Origin: CBDBCK01 sp965203345
Lineage (GTDB): Bacteria > Chloroflexota > Dehalococcoidia > Lucifugimonadales > Lucifugimonadaceae
Reading direction: 5' to 3'
DNA: 64,000 bases
Assembly: GCA_965203345.1 (NCBI GenBank)
Contig: CBDBCK010000028.1
Location: forward strand, 186,001 to 250,000
Shown here: in pieces, positions 45,324 to 55,076 of the stretch
How positions within the stretch are numbered: position 1 is the stretch's first letter
Layout: each line of letters opens with the position of its first letter
Translations under genes and position numbers: made by a program
The notes under the pieces: generated by a model
Databases searched by the model: none
Seen by the model: the letters and a program-made list of their open reading frames with translations, nothing else
Told to the model about the DNA's origin: nothing

Positions 45324-46199
45324 ATGAGAAAAATAGCAATTATTGGGGCTACCTGGAACATAGGGCAATTGGTTGTGCCCTCTTTGTTAAAAGCGGGCAC
45401 CGAAGTGAAAGCCTTGGTACGTAACCCCGATAAGGCTGAGAAATTACAAGAGCAAGGGGCAACGGTGGTTACGGGTGAATTCACAGATGCTGAAGCAGTC
45501 AGGAACACTTTTGAAGGAGCACAAGTCATACTTTTGATTGTTCCGGCAAGCCCTGACGCAGCTAAACAAATGAGTGCTTTGATATCTGCCGCCAAAATAT
45601 CCGGTAATCCCCACATTGTAAGAATGTCCGCTATAAAGGCGGCTGCAGATGCGCCAACTGCTAATGGCATTTTGCACTATGAGTCAGACATTGAACTTAT
45701 GGAGTCCGGTCTGCCCTATACTATTCTGCGCCCCCACTTTTTCATGCAGAATATTTGGACGTCAATCCCCACTATTCAGCAAAGTGGCCAGATATATTGG
45801 GGTATGGGAGATGGGAAAATAGGTATGGTTGACGTACGAGATATTGCAGATGTCGCTGTCGCTCTTTTACTTGAAGGCAGCTATCAAGGCGAGATCCTTA
45901 CCCTGACCGGACCAGAATCGATTACTTTTAGCCAAGTTGCCGAAGCTATATCCGATTACTTAGTCAAAAAAGTAACTTACGTCCCGATAACGTATGAGCA
46001 AGTAAAACAGAGCATTCTTGAGATGGGATGGGGTGAATGGGGTGCTCAGGTCATGCATGATTACTCAAAGGCGTACAGTGAAGGCTGGGGTGACTTCACC
46101 ACCGCCGACGTCGAAAAAGTAACAGGACATAAGCCTCGTTCAATCAAGCAATTTATCAGTGAAGTTCTGGCATATGGCTTTCAACAGACAACTACTTGA
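45324..46199 (+). CDS. NmrA-like NAD(P)-binding oxidoreductase (atypical SDR)
   Basis: About 291 residues from the ATG at 45324, which has AGGAGG upstream. Rossmann start IAIIGATWNIGQLVVPSLLKAG (the usual G-x-x-G-x-x-G is kept as GATWNIG), KALVRNPDKAEKL, then HIVRMSAIKA and YTILRPHFFMQNI, all typical of NmrA/QOR2-like atypical SDRs. Such proteins act as redox sensors or quinone reductases. It stands between the R-M remnant and the ABC importer, on its own transcript as far as can be seen. Confidence 0.85.
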   Translation: MRKIAIIGATWNIGQLVVPSLLKAGTEVKALVRNPDKAEKLQEQGATVVTGEFTDAEAVRNTFEGAQVILLIVPASPDAAKQMSALISAAKISGNPHIVRMSAIKAAADAPTANGILHYESDIELMESGLPYTILRPHFFMQNIWTSIPTIQQSGQIYWGMGDGKIGMVDVRDIADVAVALLLEGSYQGEILTLTGPESITFSQVAEAISDYLVKKVTYVPITYEQVKQSILEMGWGEWGAQVMHDYSKAYSEGWGDFTTADVEKVTGHKPRSIKQFISEVLAYGFQQTTT

Positions 46200-46489
46200 T
46201 GTCTTATATATAAAGATAAAAAGCTCCGTATGGGCTATGGATTTCGGATCGGTTTGAACTCAATGGAGCCTAGATCCAACTTATTCAGTTGTGTCCTGAT
46301 TATAAGCGTAAGACAATAAGCTTGAGTTCCTCGCGCTCTACAATTTTTAAATGTAGTAGCCTTTTTTGAGTATGCTGTATTATAATATACTATAGATTTA
46401 CTATAAGAGCTTGCCCGATGCCTTACTTTAAAACTTTAAGAACGTGGCAATTCCTACAGAGACAAGACAGATACCTTGGAGATAGTGCT

Positions 46490-48400
46490 TTGAAAATATT
46501 GAAAATAGCCCCTTATTTGGCTTTGACTGCTATTTTGGCTGTTTTTGTTGCCGCTTGTGGTGCAGGAATGTCTGAAGAACCAACGGCAACACCTGCTCCG
46601 GTTGCACCGACTGATACGTCCACTGGTGGTGCAGGAATGTCTGAAGAACCAACGGCAACGCCTGCTCCGGTTGCACCGACTGATACGTCTAATGGTGGGT
46701 CATTAAATCAAGAACCAACAGAGGAGCCAGACGACCAGCCTGTAGTTCTTAAGAGAATACCCCGTAATCGTACCTTGTACGCGGCGGGTAACTGGACTGA
46801 TGAACCCCTGAACTACGATAAGTGGTCTCCTTACTGTGCAGGGGGATGTACCTTCCAGAAAGGGGTAACCTTCTTTTACGAACCTCTCTGGTACTACAAC
46901 GGACTTGGTAATAAGGAATATCCTTGGCTGGCCACTAGCTTTGAGTACAACCCTGATTCAACTCAGCTGACCTACACTCTCCGGGAGGGCGTTACGTGGA
47001 GCGATGGAGAAGAATTTAATGCGGATGATGTGGCATTCACGTTTGAATCTCTCATGAGCTTAGGTGGTGAGGTTCGCAATGGTAAAGAAGTGCAGGATTT
47101 TGTGGAAAGAGTGGAGACGATAGATAATTACACAGTCAGGTTGTATTTTAGCAGGCCGGCTCCCAAGTTCCACGACTTCGTGACGCATAAGGGCGACAGT
47201 GGTATATGGATAGTACCGGAGCACGACTGGCGTGATAAAGACTGGGCCTCTTATTCTGTGTGGCGGGATGGTATAGGGCCTATAACTACCAGTCCCTGGC
47301 GCGTGGCTTTCGCTGACCCAACCCAGCGTGTAATAGACAGAGTTGCAAGCTGTGATGATTGGTGGGCCTGTAGTACAGGCTTTCAAGACCTGCCCGAGGT
47401 AGAGCGCTTCGTTCTGCTCTCAAATCTAAATGAGACCCAATATGTAGAATCGGCTATACGTAATCAAGTAGATACTACTTGGGATGTTCAACCATCCAAC
47501 TCCCAGAGAGCTCTGGCTGAAAATATGGATGCCACCACTTGGACGGGAGAAACAGGGCCTTACGGGTTGGTATCTTGGTGGCCGACGCAGCTGCTAGTGA
47601 ATCATGCGGATGAACATTTAGGAAAGCCCGAAGTGCGCAAAGCTATTAACTACTACATAGATCGGGATAGAGTCATACAGTTTGGTCTAAATGGGAACGG
47701 TTATCAATCAGATTATCCATGGCCTTCGTTTGGAAGTATGGATAAATACGAAAATTCTGTGAGTAGCATATTGGAGCGTAGTGGTGTCGGACAGTACGAC
47801 CCAGGAAAAGGTGATGAAATACTTACGGCGTCTGGGTATACGAAAGATTCTGACGATTTTTGGGTCGACTCGACCGGTAGCCGTATAGTTTGCGAGATCA
47901 TAGGTACCGATCCCCACTTTACCGGTTCCGGCCCGACTATAGCCGAGCTGCTTAAGCAAAACGGCATTCAGTCTAGCTTTTCTACACCACCGGATAAATG
48001 GGCTAGAGCAGCAGAAGGAAACTATACCTGCGACCTGAGAGGAAATAATGGGGGACACAAAGATCCTTACTTGACTTTGCGTCTTTATCAAACGGGCATT
48101 GCTAACTCTGGCGTTACAGGCTGGTCTAATCCGGAATTTGACGCCATTGTTGAAGAGCTGGCTGTTTTGAATCCAGTGGGTCAAGCGGATGAATTTGAAG
48201 CTAAGGTATTAGTGGCTATGGAGATATGGTATGAAGAATTGCCCGATATTCCGCTCCTGCAGTTCCTTAATTCTCCCATAAGAAGCACGAAGTACTGGAC
48301 GGGTTGGCCAACTGAAAGCGACCCATATATGAATGGGCTGTTTTTGCACACTGGCTTTCCTTATACTCTTCTGCAGCTGAAAGCTACAGGAGCCGAATGA
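46490..48400 (+). CDS. Oligopeptide-type ABC transporter substrate-binding lipoprotein (SBP_bac_5)
   Basis: About 636 residues. I prefer the TTG at 46490: it has GGAG upstream and gives a short lipoprotein signal (KILKIAPYLALTAILAVF, then VAAC with Cys23). The ATG at 46418 would add a 24-residue head. A Thr/Pro/Ala-rich linker built from a 69-bp tandem duplication follows the Cys. The mature domain has the family 5 hallmarks LTYTLREGVTWSDGEEFNADDVAFTFE and KPEVRKAINYYIDRDRV. Likely ligands are peptides or sulfated organics, given the downstream sulfatase. First gene of the importer operon. Confidence 0.9.
   Translation: MKILKIAPYLALTAILAVFVAACGAGMSEEPTATPAPVAPTDTSTGGAGMSEEPTATPAPVAPTDTSNGGSLNQEPTEEPDDQPVVLKRIPRNRTLYAAGNWTDEPLNYDKWSPYCAGGCTFQKGVTFFYEPLWYYNGLGNKEYPWLATSFEYNPDSTQLTYTLREGVTWSDGEEFNADDVAFTFESLMSLGGEVRNGKEVQDFVERVETIDNYTVRLYFSRPAPKFHDFVTHKGDSGIWIVPEHDWRDKDWASYSVWRDGIGPITTSPWRVAFADPTQRVIDRVASCDDWWACSTGFQDLPEVERFVLLSNLNETQYVESAIRNQVDTTWDVQPSNSQRALAENMDATTWTGETGPYGLVSWWPTQLLVNHADEHLGKPEVRKAINYYIDRDRVIQFGLNGNGYQSDYPWPSFGSMDKYENSVSSILERSGVGQYDPGKGDEILTASGYTKDSDDFWVDSTGSRIVCEIIGTDPHFTGSGPTIAELLKQNGIQSSFSTPPDKWARAAEGNYTCDLRGNNGGHKDPYLTLRLYQTGIANSGVTGWSNPEFDAIVEELAVLNPVGQADEFEAKVLVAMEIWYEELPDIPLLQFLNSPIRSTKYWTGWPTESDPYMNGLFLHTGFPYTLLQLKATGAE
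46559..46696 (+). repeat. 69-bp tandem duplication in the lipoprotein linker
   Basis: Two near-identical 69-base units (46559-46627 and 46628-46696), each encoding GAGMSEEPTATPAP plus VAPTDTS and a short Gly end. The second differs by a few bases. It lengthens the disordered linker between the lipid anchor and the binding domain without breaking the frame. Confidence 0.9.
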
Positions 48401-48512
48401 GTTTAGTCTCTATCCTATAGGCAAGTCCTGTTACAGGGTAGGCGTCTACTGCTTTCCTGCAAGGGATAGCGACCGAAAATCATCGTAAAATTTGTGAGTA
48501 GCGACCCCAAGG

Positions 48513-49514
48513 ATGAGCATAGGATATATACTACGGCGGGTACTGTTTTTTGTAGCGGCGATATTTCTGGCTGCTACTCTTAATTTTTTCCTGCCGCGTC
48601 TGACGGGCAGAAACCCTATAGAGGAACAGCTGCTGTTGGAGGTGGCCATACAGGGTCGTAATCCCGATTTTCAGCAAACTGTGGATATATGGACTGAAAA
48701 GTTCGGGCTAAATGAACCACTTTGGCGTCAGTATGTGAACTATCTCGGAGATACAGCCCGACTTGACTTTGGGCACTCTATAAAGGCGTTTCCTACCAGA
48801 GTAACCACTGTACTGGCAAGGACTCTTCCATGGACCCTGGGTCTTCTGTTCACGACCACAGTAATAGGCTTTTCACTTGGAACTTTGGGAGGAGCTATAC
48901 TAGGATGGGGTAAGGCACCGAAATCTTTTAAGGCTATAGTTCCTTTCTTCTTTACAATGTCTGCTATTCCCTACTTCATGCTGGGTCTTCTGCTAGTTTG
49001 GCTGTTTGCCTACACACTCAGGTTGTTTCCAGCATTCGGTGGTTACGCAGCAGGTGTGATACCCACCCCGAGTCTGAGTTTGGCCCTTGAGATACTTCGC
49101 CACTCTATTTTGCCTGCTCTTTCTATAGTTCTGGTGCAGCTCGGTTTTTGGGCTTTGGGCATGCGCGGAATGATGATAACTACAAAAGGGGAAGATTTTG
49201 TCAATCAGGCAGAGGCGAATGGGCTAACCAGAAACAGGATATTCTTGACCTACGCTCTCAGAAACGCCATACTCCCTCAAACGACGGGACTTGCTCTGTC
49301 GCTGGCTGGTATAGTGTCAGGTGCCGTTCTAGTGGAGGCGGTTTTTGCTTACCCAGGCATCGGTAAGACCTTGCTTGACGCTATAAAAGGGTTCGATTTT
49401 TTCCTGTTGCAGGGAGTAATTTTCTTTGTGATAGTAGCTATTGCGTTTGCTATGATGCTTATTGATATTGCATACCCCTTTATTGACCCTCGAATACGTT
49501 ACAGGAAATCCTAA
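48513..49514 (+). CDS. ABC transporter permease, DppB/OppB type
   Basis: 333 residues with six membrane helices. The N-terminus YILRRVLFFVAAIFLAATLNFFLPRL is the DppB signature. EAFANGLTRNRIFLTYALRNAILP-like EAA loop: here NQAEANGLTRNRIFLTYALR near residue 230, which contacts the ATPases. It follows the binding protein by about 110 bases and forms a pair with the next permease. Confidence 0.92.
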   Translation: MSIGYILRRVLFFVAAIFLAATLNFFLPRLTGRNPIEEQLLLEVAIQGRNPDFQQTVDIWTEKFGLNEPLWRQYVNYLGDTARLDFGHSIKAFPTRVTTVLARTLPWTLGLLFTTTVIGFSLGTLGGAILGWGKAPKSFKAIVPFFFTMSAIPYFMLGLLLVWLFAYTLRLFPAFGGYAAGVIPTPSLSLALEILRHSILPALSIVLVQLGFWALGMRGMMITTKGEDFVNQAEANGLTRNRIFLTYALRNAILPQTTGLALSLAGIVSGAVLVEAVFAYPGIGKTLLDAIKGFDFFLLQGVIFFVIVAIAFAMMLIDIAYPFIDPRIRYRKS

Positions 49515-49515
49515 A

Positions 49516-50427
49516 TTGGTGGATCGCGCGGCGCGTATTTCCGGCAGTCGGCATAACGATTCGCTTTTGGGTCGCCTTGTTGATACTCTCCGTTACTTCC
49601 GGCGCAACAAATCCTTGGGCATAGGATTGGGGATATTCCTTTTGCTCTTTGTATTGTGGCTGGTAGGTTCGTACATAACGGAGCCTTCTCAGGCACGTCC
49701 CTTTTCTTCGGATGCTCCAGTTCTACCTCCTTCTTCCAAATACTGGTTGGGCAGCGACATAAATGGACGAGAAATTTTGGCTGTTATAGTGGAAGGGTTC
49801 CCTGCGACACTGTTAGTTGGAATCACAGCCGGTTTTGTTGGGATATTCGTCGGGACTATCCTCGCTTTTGCTGCCGCATATTATGGTGGAGTGTTGGATA
49901 GCGTTGTGCGTGGAGTCGTGGATGTTTTTCAAACGGTCCCTGGGCTGCTAGTGCTTATAGTTATAGCCATATCATTGCCCAATACTATAACTGTATGGCA
50001 AATGGCGGTTGTGATAAGCGCATTGTCATGGCTGACTCCGGCTCGAACTATACGTTCTCAGGTGCTGGTTTTGAAGGAGCGTCCATTTGTGGAAATGGCG
50101 AAACTGTCAGGCATGAGCGGCCCGGCAATTATAGTTAGAGAGATGATGCCCAACTTAATGCCTTTCATATTCGCCAGCTTTGTATTGGCTGTTTCTTCGG
50201 CAATACTGTTTGCGGTGGGCATAGAAGTGCTTGGACTGGGCCCGTTTGACCAAAACACTATAGGAGTAACGATCTACAGAGCGTCCCAATTCAATGCTCT
50301 GAATCAAGGTTGGTGGTGGTGGTTCGGACCTCCCGTCTTACTTATAGTGATTATGTTCATAGGGTTGTTTCTCATATCCGTGGGTTTGGACGAGTGGGCG
50401 AACCCTCGACTGAGACGCAGAGTATGA
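49516..50427 (+). CDS. ABC transporter permease, DppC/OppC type
   Basis: About 303 residues. The start is set at the TTG at 49516, with AGGAAA just before it and one base after the previous stop; the open frame reaches back to 49462. Membrane helix 1 is near residue 35 (GLGIFLLLFVLWLVGSY), followed by YWLGSDINGREILAVIVEG (the 'G-T-D-x-x-G-R-D' motif of DppC) and an EAA loop (VEMAKLSGMSGPAIIVREM). Its stop overlaps the next gene's start (ATGA). Confidence 0.92.
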   Translation: MVDRAARISGSRHNDSLLGRLVDTLRYFRRNKSLGIGLGIFLLLFVLWLVGSYITEPSQARPFSSDAPVLPPSSKYWLGSDINGREILAVIVEGFPATLLVGITAGFVGIFVGTILAFAAAYYGGVLDSVVRGVVDVFQTVPGLLVLIVIAISLPNTITVWQMAVVISALSWLTPARTIRSQVLVLKERPFVEMAKLSGMSGPAIIVREMMPNLMPFIFASFVLAVSSAILFAVGIEVLGLGPFDQNTIGVTIYRASQFNALNQGWWWWFGPPVLLIVIMFIGLFLISVGLDEWANPRLRRRV

Positions 50428-51446
50428 CTAGAAATGCCGTTGCTGGAATGGAGAGTCCGGATAGAGCAGCACAAAGCCCGGATATGGTACTGACTGTAAG
50501 AGACCTTCGCGTTTACTATGGCACGGACTCCGGCGTCGTGAAAGCGGTAGACGGTGTGTCATTATCACTTCAGAGAGGCGAGCGCATAGCTATAGTAGGT
50601 GAATCGGGTTCAGGTAAATCAACCTTGGCTCAAGCTTTGATGCGCCTTATTCAACCGCCTGGATACATAGCCAGCGGCGAAGTGATTTTAGACGGCACTG
50701 ATCTCTTGCAGTTGCAAGATGAAGACATGCGCCTGAGGCGTCTTGCAGATATAGCCCTTGTGCCTCAAGGTGCTATGAACTCCCTCAATCCAGTCCGCAA
50801 AGTCGGAGAACACATATCAGACTGCATTGAAGATCACAAATTGAACTTGACTTCAAAAGATATGCGTGAGCGTATCGAGAGCCTACTCAAGTCGGTAGAT
50901 CTTGGCACGAAAGTATCAGGTATGTACCCGCATGAGCTGAGCGGCGGTATGAAACAGCGGGTTGCTATGGCCATTGCTACTTCTATGAATCCAAAGGTGA
51001 TAGTCGCAGATGAACCGACGAGCGCTCTGGACGTAGTGGTTCAACGGCAGGTGATGCGTACATTGCGCGTCTTGCAGGAAGAGAGAAATTCTGGTGTCAT
51101 ACTTATAGGGCACGATATGGGTCTCATAGCGCAATTTGCACATAAGATAGGGGTGATGTACGCGGGCAAACTTGTGGAAATGGGACCAGTTCGACAGATC
51201 ATAGGCTCACCCTTACATCCGTATACCAAGCTACTTATATCCAGCCTTCCTACCCTTGAAAAGAAGCGCACTTTGACAGGTATACCGGGCCTGCCTCCCG
51301 CTCTTGTCAATCTGCCTCCGGGATGCTCCTTTGCTTCTAGGTGTCCACACGCTCTTGAGAAATGCTCCTTGGAGGAACCTGAGTGGACGACGTTAGATTC
51401 TGCCCATGGCGCATCCTGTCACCTTGTAGAGGTAGGCAAAATTTGA
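50424..51446 (+). CDS. ABC transporter ATP-binding protein, DppD/OppD type
   Basis: About 340 residues from the ATG at 50424, which overlaps the permease stop (ATGA); the frame is open back to 50310 but that lies inside the permease. Walker A GESGSGKSTLAQAL near residue 60, signature ELSGGMKQRVAMAIA, Walker B VIVADEPTSALDV, switch His in LIGHDMGL, and the C-terminal oligopeptide-type cysteine cluster region (GCSFASRCPHALEKC). One of two ATPases for the importer. Confidence 0.93.
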   Translation: MTRNAVAGMESPDRAAQSPDMVLTVRDLRVYYGTDSGVVKAVDGVSLSLQRGERIAIVGESGSGKSTLAQALMRLIQPPGYIASGEVILDGTDLLQLQDEDMRLRRLADIALVPQGAMNSLNPVRKVGEHISDCIEDHKLNLTSKDMRERIESLLKSVDLGTKVSGMYPHELSGGMKQRVAMAIATSMNPKVIVADEPTSALDVVVQRQVMRTLRVLQEERNSGVILIGHDMGLIAQFAHKIGVMYAGKLVEMGPVRQIIGSPLHPYTKLLISSLPTLEKKRTLTGIPGLPPALVNLPPGCSFASRCPHALEKCSLEEPEWTTLDSAHGASCHLVEVGKI

Positions 51447-52471
51447 ATGTATTGGAACTTCTGAACGCTACAAAAGTCTTCGGCGGTGGTTTGTTCAAGC
51501 GTAATACTACCGTCGCCGTGGATAACGTATCGCTAGGAATAAGCGGAGACGATCCTAAGATAACCTGTATAGCTGGCGAAAGTGGTTCAGGCAAGACCAC
51601 TTTAGCACGCATGCTACTGGGTGTTATAGCTCCTAACAAGGGTGTGATGCTCTTTGATGGTAAAGATGTGTCATCAATAAACTCTTCGGAAAAGCGTAGA
51701 TTTAGAAGAGAGGTTCAGCCTATATTTCAAGATCCTTTCGGCGTTTACAATCCCTTTTATAAGGTAAATCATGTCCTACGTATGCCTATAGAGCAGTTCT
51801 CCGTTACGGATACTGAGCAGGAGGCGCGTAAATTAATCCATGATGCTCTCGAAATGGTGGGTCTGTTGCCGGAAGAGACATTGGATAGATATCCTCATCA
51901 ACTTAGCGGAGGACAGCGCCAACGTGTGATGGTGGCAAGGGCCCTGTTACTTAAGCCAAAGGTTATATTGGCAGATGAACCAGTCTCAATGGTAGATGCG
52001 TCTCTTCGCGCCACAATATTGAACAGCATCCTGAAATTGAATAGAGAGCTTGGTATATCTGTTGTTTACATAACACATGACTTGACTACAGCTTATCAAA
52101 TGGCGGACGACCTTCTGATAATGTATCAAGGATCTATAGTAGAATCTGGCAAAACTGAGAAGCTGATTAAGGATCCAAAGCATCCTTATACTCAATTGCT
52201 TGTAGAGTCAATTCCGTCTATTAATCCGGACACCGAGTGGTACAGTGGCCGCTTTATAGAGATGACTCCTCATAACTCTGATTCCTCTTCCGGCTGCAAA
52301 TTTACTTCACGTTGTCCCTCAGCTATGGAAATATGCCGTAATAAAGTTCCGGAGCTTTACGACTTGGACAGGAAATGTGCCTGTTTTCTTTATAAGGATG
52401 GCGCAACCTTTGCAAGCTCCCAAGCAGAGGTGCTTGAAAGACCCAGCAACGAAAAAACGAGAAACAAATGA
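51443..52471 (+). CDS. ABC transporter ATP-binding protein, DppF/OppF type
   Basis: About 342 residues. Start is taken as the TTG at 51443, overlapping the previous stop (TTGA) with AGAGG upstream. Walker A GESGSGKTTLARML near residue 46, QPIFQDPFGVYNPF (Q-loop), signature LSGGQRQRVMVARAL, Walker B VILADEPVSMVD, switch His YITHDLTTA, and a C-terminal cysteine cluster (GCKFTSRCPSAMEIC). Its stop overlaps the sulfatase start, tying the importer to the hydrolase. Confidence 0.92.
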   Translation: MNVLELLNATKVFGGGLFKRNTTVAVDNVSLGISGDDPKITCIAGESGSGKTTLARMLLGVIAPNKGVMLFDGKDVSSINSSEKRRFRREVQPIFQDPFGVYNPFYKVNHVLRMPIEQFSVTDTEQEARKLIHDALEMVGLLPEETLDRYPHQLSGGQRQRVMVARALLLKPKVILADEPVSMVDASLRATILNSILKLNRELGISVVYITHDLTTAYQMADDLLIMYQGSIVESGKTEKLIKDPKHPYTQLLVESIPSINPDTEWYSGRFIEMTPHNSDSSSGCKFTSRCPSAMEICRNKVPELYDLDRKCACFLYKDGATFASSQAEVLERPSNEKTRNK

Positions 52472-53949
52472 TGACGTCCACATCTAAGCCTAATTTACTC
52501 TTTATACACTCCGATCAGCACTGTTCAAACGTTACGGGATGTTACGGCGATCAAGTCATAGAGACGCCGAACCTTGACGCTTTGGCTGAGCAAGGAGCTG
52601 TCTTTGAGAACAGCTACTGCAGCGCTCCAATATGTGTTCCTTCACGAGCGTCTATGCTCACGGGAAAGTACCCTCATCAGAACGAGGTATGGACAAATGA
52701 ACACTCTTTAGACTCTTCAATACCTACTATGGCTCACGCTATGGGTGGGGCCGGATATTCTCCCGTTTTAGCAGGTCGTATGCACTTCATCGGTCCCGAT
52801 CAACTACACGGGTACGCTTCCCGGACTGTAGGTGATCACTCCTCGAATTTCCTCGGAGGTCTTGCGGTGGATAGAGGGGTTCTGGACGGCACAGCAGGAC
52901 CCGATCGAATAAGCCTTGAGCTTTCAGGTCCCGGACAAAACGCGTATCAAGTGCATGACGAATATGTAACCGCTTCTGCTGTCAACCAACTAAACCGCTT
53001 GGGAGTTCGGAAACGGGCTGGACTACCTATCAAGCCGTTCAGCTTGACTGTCGGGTATATGCTCCCGCACCCTCCTTATGTGGCGAAGTCAGAAGACTAT
53101 CGATGCTATAAAAGCAGAGTCGGAATGCCTCAAAAGCCGATGCCTTTCTCCGAAGATCTCCACCCTTTCTTGAAATGGTGGAGGAAATACAGCAAGATAG
53201 TCTCAGTTACAGATGAAGAGATAAAGCGTGCACGTGCTGCCTATTGGGGGATGACGGCGCGACTTGATGCATTAATAGGCGAAGTTTTGACAGCGCTGCG
53301 TACAAACGGGCTGGACCAAAACACACTTATTGTTTATTCCACTGACCATGGGGACATGCTGGGGGAACATGGACTGTGGTGGAAGCACACGTTTTACGAG
53401 GAATCAGCGCGGGTACCGTTAATAATGACTTGGCCAGGCGTTATTCGTCCCAGTCAAAGGGTTGAGCAGGTAGTAGGGCATGTGGATATGAATGCTACCA
53501 TTCTGGACGCTCTGGGTGCGCCGGCCTTGCCAAACTCGGAGGGACGCAGCATATTGAGCTTACTGAAAAAAGACAGCGATGCTTCATGGGAGAATTTGAC
53601 TTTTTCCGAGTACTGCTCCGACGAGTACTCCCCTGAAGGAGGCTGCTATCAACGAATGATTCGGCGCGACCAATGGAAGCTCATATATTACTACGGATAT
53701 CCACCGCAGCTATTCAATCTTGAAGATGACCCTGAAGAGCTCATAAATCTTGCAGACAACTCAAAGTATGCTGAAATACGTCGTTCTTTGACAGATAGAG
53801 TCCTGGATGGGTGGTCTCCGGACGTGATTAAAACAACAATGGCATCCAAAAAGAAAGATCACGCCTTGTTGAGCAAGTGGGCAGGGAACGTCCGACCGAT
53901 CGAACAATATCGCTGGCAACTGGATCCAGCCATGAATAGACTAGATTGA
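52468..53949 (+). CDS. Sulfatase (Cys-type, formylglycine-dependent)
   Basis: 493 residues. FIHSDQHCSNVTGCYG provides the N-terminal metal Asp. CVPSRASMLTGKYPHQN near residues 56-72 is the canonical C-x-P-S-R signature in which Cys56 becomes formylglycine. STDHGDMLGEHGLWWKHTFYEESARVPLIM carries the second metal pair. No signal peptide is seen, so it is probably cytosolic and acts on imported sulfate esters. ATG at 52468 overlaps the ATPase stop. It would need a formylglycine-generating enzyme, not seen in this window. Confidence 0.92.
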   Translation: MMTSTSKPNLLFIHSDQHCSNVTGCYGDQVIETPNLDALAEQGAVFENSYCSAPICVPSRASMLTGKYPHQNEVWTNEHSLDSSIPTMAHAMGGAGYSPVLAGRMHFIGPDQLHGYASRTVGDHSSNFLGGLAVDRGVLDGTAGPDRISLELSGPGQNAYQVHDEYVTASAVNQLNRLGVRKRAGLPIKPFSLTVGYMLPHPPYVAKSEDYRCYKSRVGMPQKPMPFSEDLHPFLKWWRKYSKIVSVTDEEIKRARAAYWGMTARLDALIGEVLTALRTNGLDQNTLIVYSTDHGDMLGEHGLWWKHTFYEESARVPLIMTWPGVIRPSQRVEQVVGHVDMNATILDALGAPALPNSEGRSILSLLKKDSDASWENLTFSEYCSDEYSPEGGCYQRMIRRDQWKLIYYYGYPPQLFNLEDDPEELINLADNSKYAEIRRSLTDRVLDGWSPDVIKTTMASKKKDHALLSKWAGNVRPIEQYRWQLDPAMNRLD

Positions 53950-54080
53950 AACAGATACAGTCCATGAGTAATATATTTTTTGAGGACACTGTAATTTCCA
54001 AGTATATATCACGAACGTAAATGTAGTTCAGTAAACTATACTGTGTTAAATTACTCAAAAAGAAAGGAAAACCGGCAAAC

Positions 54081-55049
54081 ATGGATATCCCTAAGCGAAT
54101 CTTGGTTACAGGCTCAGGAGGCTTCATTGGGCATCATCTAGTCAATTTTATGAAACGAAAAGGACACTGGGTAAGAGGAATAGACATAAAGCGCCCTGAA
54201 TTTGAGAGCACTTCCGCCGATGAATTCTATCTTCTTGATGTGAGAGAATTGGACAATTGCCGTCAAGCCGTCAAAGGTATTGATTGGGTCTTTCATCTTG
54301 CAGCAGACATGGGAGGAATAGGGTTTATATCTCTATTTCATGCTCAAGTCGCACGAAATAACATTCTTATGACCTCTCATATGCTTGAGGCGAGCAGACT
54401 TGCTAACGTATCCAGATTTTTCTACTCTAGTTCTGCTTGTGTGTATCCAGATTACCTCCAGGATAAGACTGCTGTCCCTCCGCTAAAAGAAGAGGACGCG
54501 TATCCTGCTGCCCCTGAGAAAGGGTACGGGTGGGAAAAACTGTTCTCTGAAGAGATGTGTAGCTACTATTCAGAAGACTACGGCATTGAGACACGGATTG
54601 CCCGTTTTCACAATGTTTATGGACCGTTAGGTACCTTTAGAGGGGGCAGAGAAAAAGCACCAGCCGCTATATGCAGAAAGATAGCCCTTGTTTCCAAAGG
54701 AGAAGAGATAGAGGTTTGGGGAGACGGTTTACAGACCCGCTCTTTCCTGTACGTGGATGATTGTGTAGAAGGAATTTACAGGATTATGCTTTCTGATTAC
54801 AATAAGCCTCTCAATCTTGGCGACGATCGTATGATTACAGTAAATGAACTAGTAAATATAATCTCTACTTCTGCCGGAAAAGAGATAAGAAAACGGCATG
54901 ATCACTCAAAACCTCAAGGTGTCCGCGGTAGGAACAGTGATAACTCTCTCTTGACTGAAACCTTATCTTGGACACCACAGGTAACTTTGGAAGATGGTCT
55001 TGCTGCTACTTACCGATGGATAAAAAGCCAGGTCGTACCGGTAACGTGA
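54081..55049 (+). CDS. NAD-dependent epimerase, GDP-mannose-3,5-epimerase-like
   Basis: 322 residues. Extended SDR: ILVTGSGGFIGHHLV (Rossmann) at the start, FHLAADMGGIGFIS near residue 72, the catalytic Y-x-x-x-K in YGWEKLFSEEMC near 149, then RIARFHNVYGPLGTFRGGREKAP and VWGDGLQTRSFLYVDDC. These match GDP-mannose 3,5-epimerase and close UDP/GDP-hexose epimerases better than GalE. It would make GDP-L-galactose or GDP-L-gulose for a surface polymer. AAAGGAAAA precedes the ATG. First gene of the glycan-like operon. Confidence 0.82.
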   Translation: MDIPKRILVTGSGGFIGHHLVNFMKRKGHWVRGIDIKRPEFESTSADEFYLLDVRELDNCRQAVKGIDWVFHLAADMGGIGFISLFHAQVARNNILMTSHMLEASRLANVSRFFYSSSACVYPDYLQDKTAVPPLKEEDAYPAAPEKGYGWEKLFSEEMCSYYSEDYGIETRIARFHNVYGPLGTFRGGREKAPAAICRKIALVSKGEEIEVWGDGLQTRSFLYVDDCVEGIYRIMLSDYNKPLNLGDDRMITVNELVNIISTSAGKEIRKRHDHSKPQGVRGRNSDNSLLTETLSWTPQVTLEDGLAATYRWIKSQVVPVT

Positions 55050-55076
55050 CATCTTAACAGAACGTTTACTATAGAT

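Noticed and set aside
46559..46696. Possible CRISPR-like repeat
   Set aside because: Only two adjacent units with no spacers, in frame within a lipoprotein linker.
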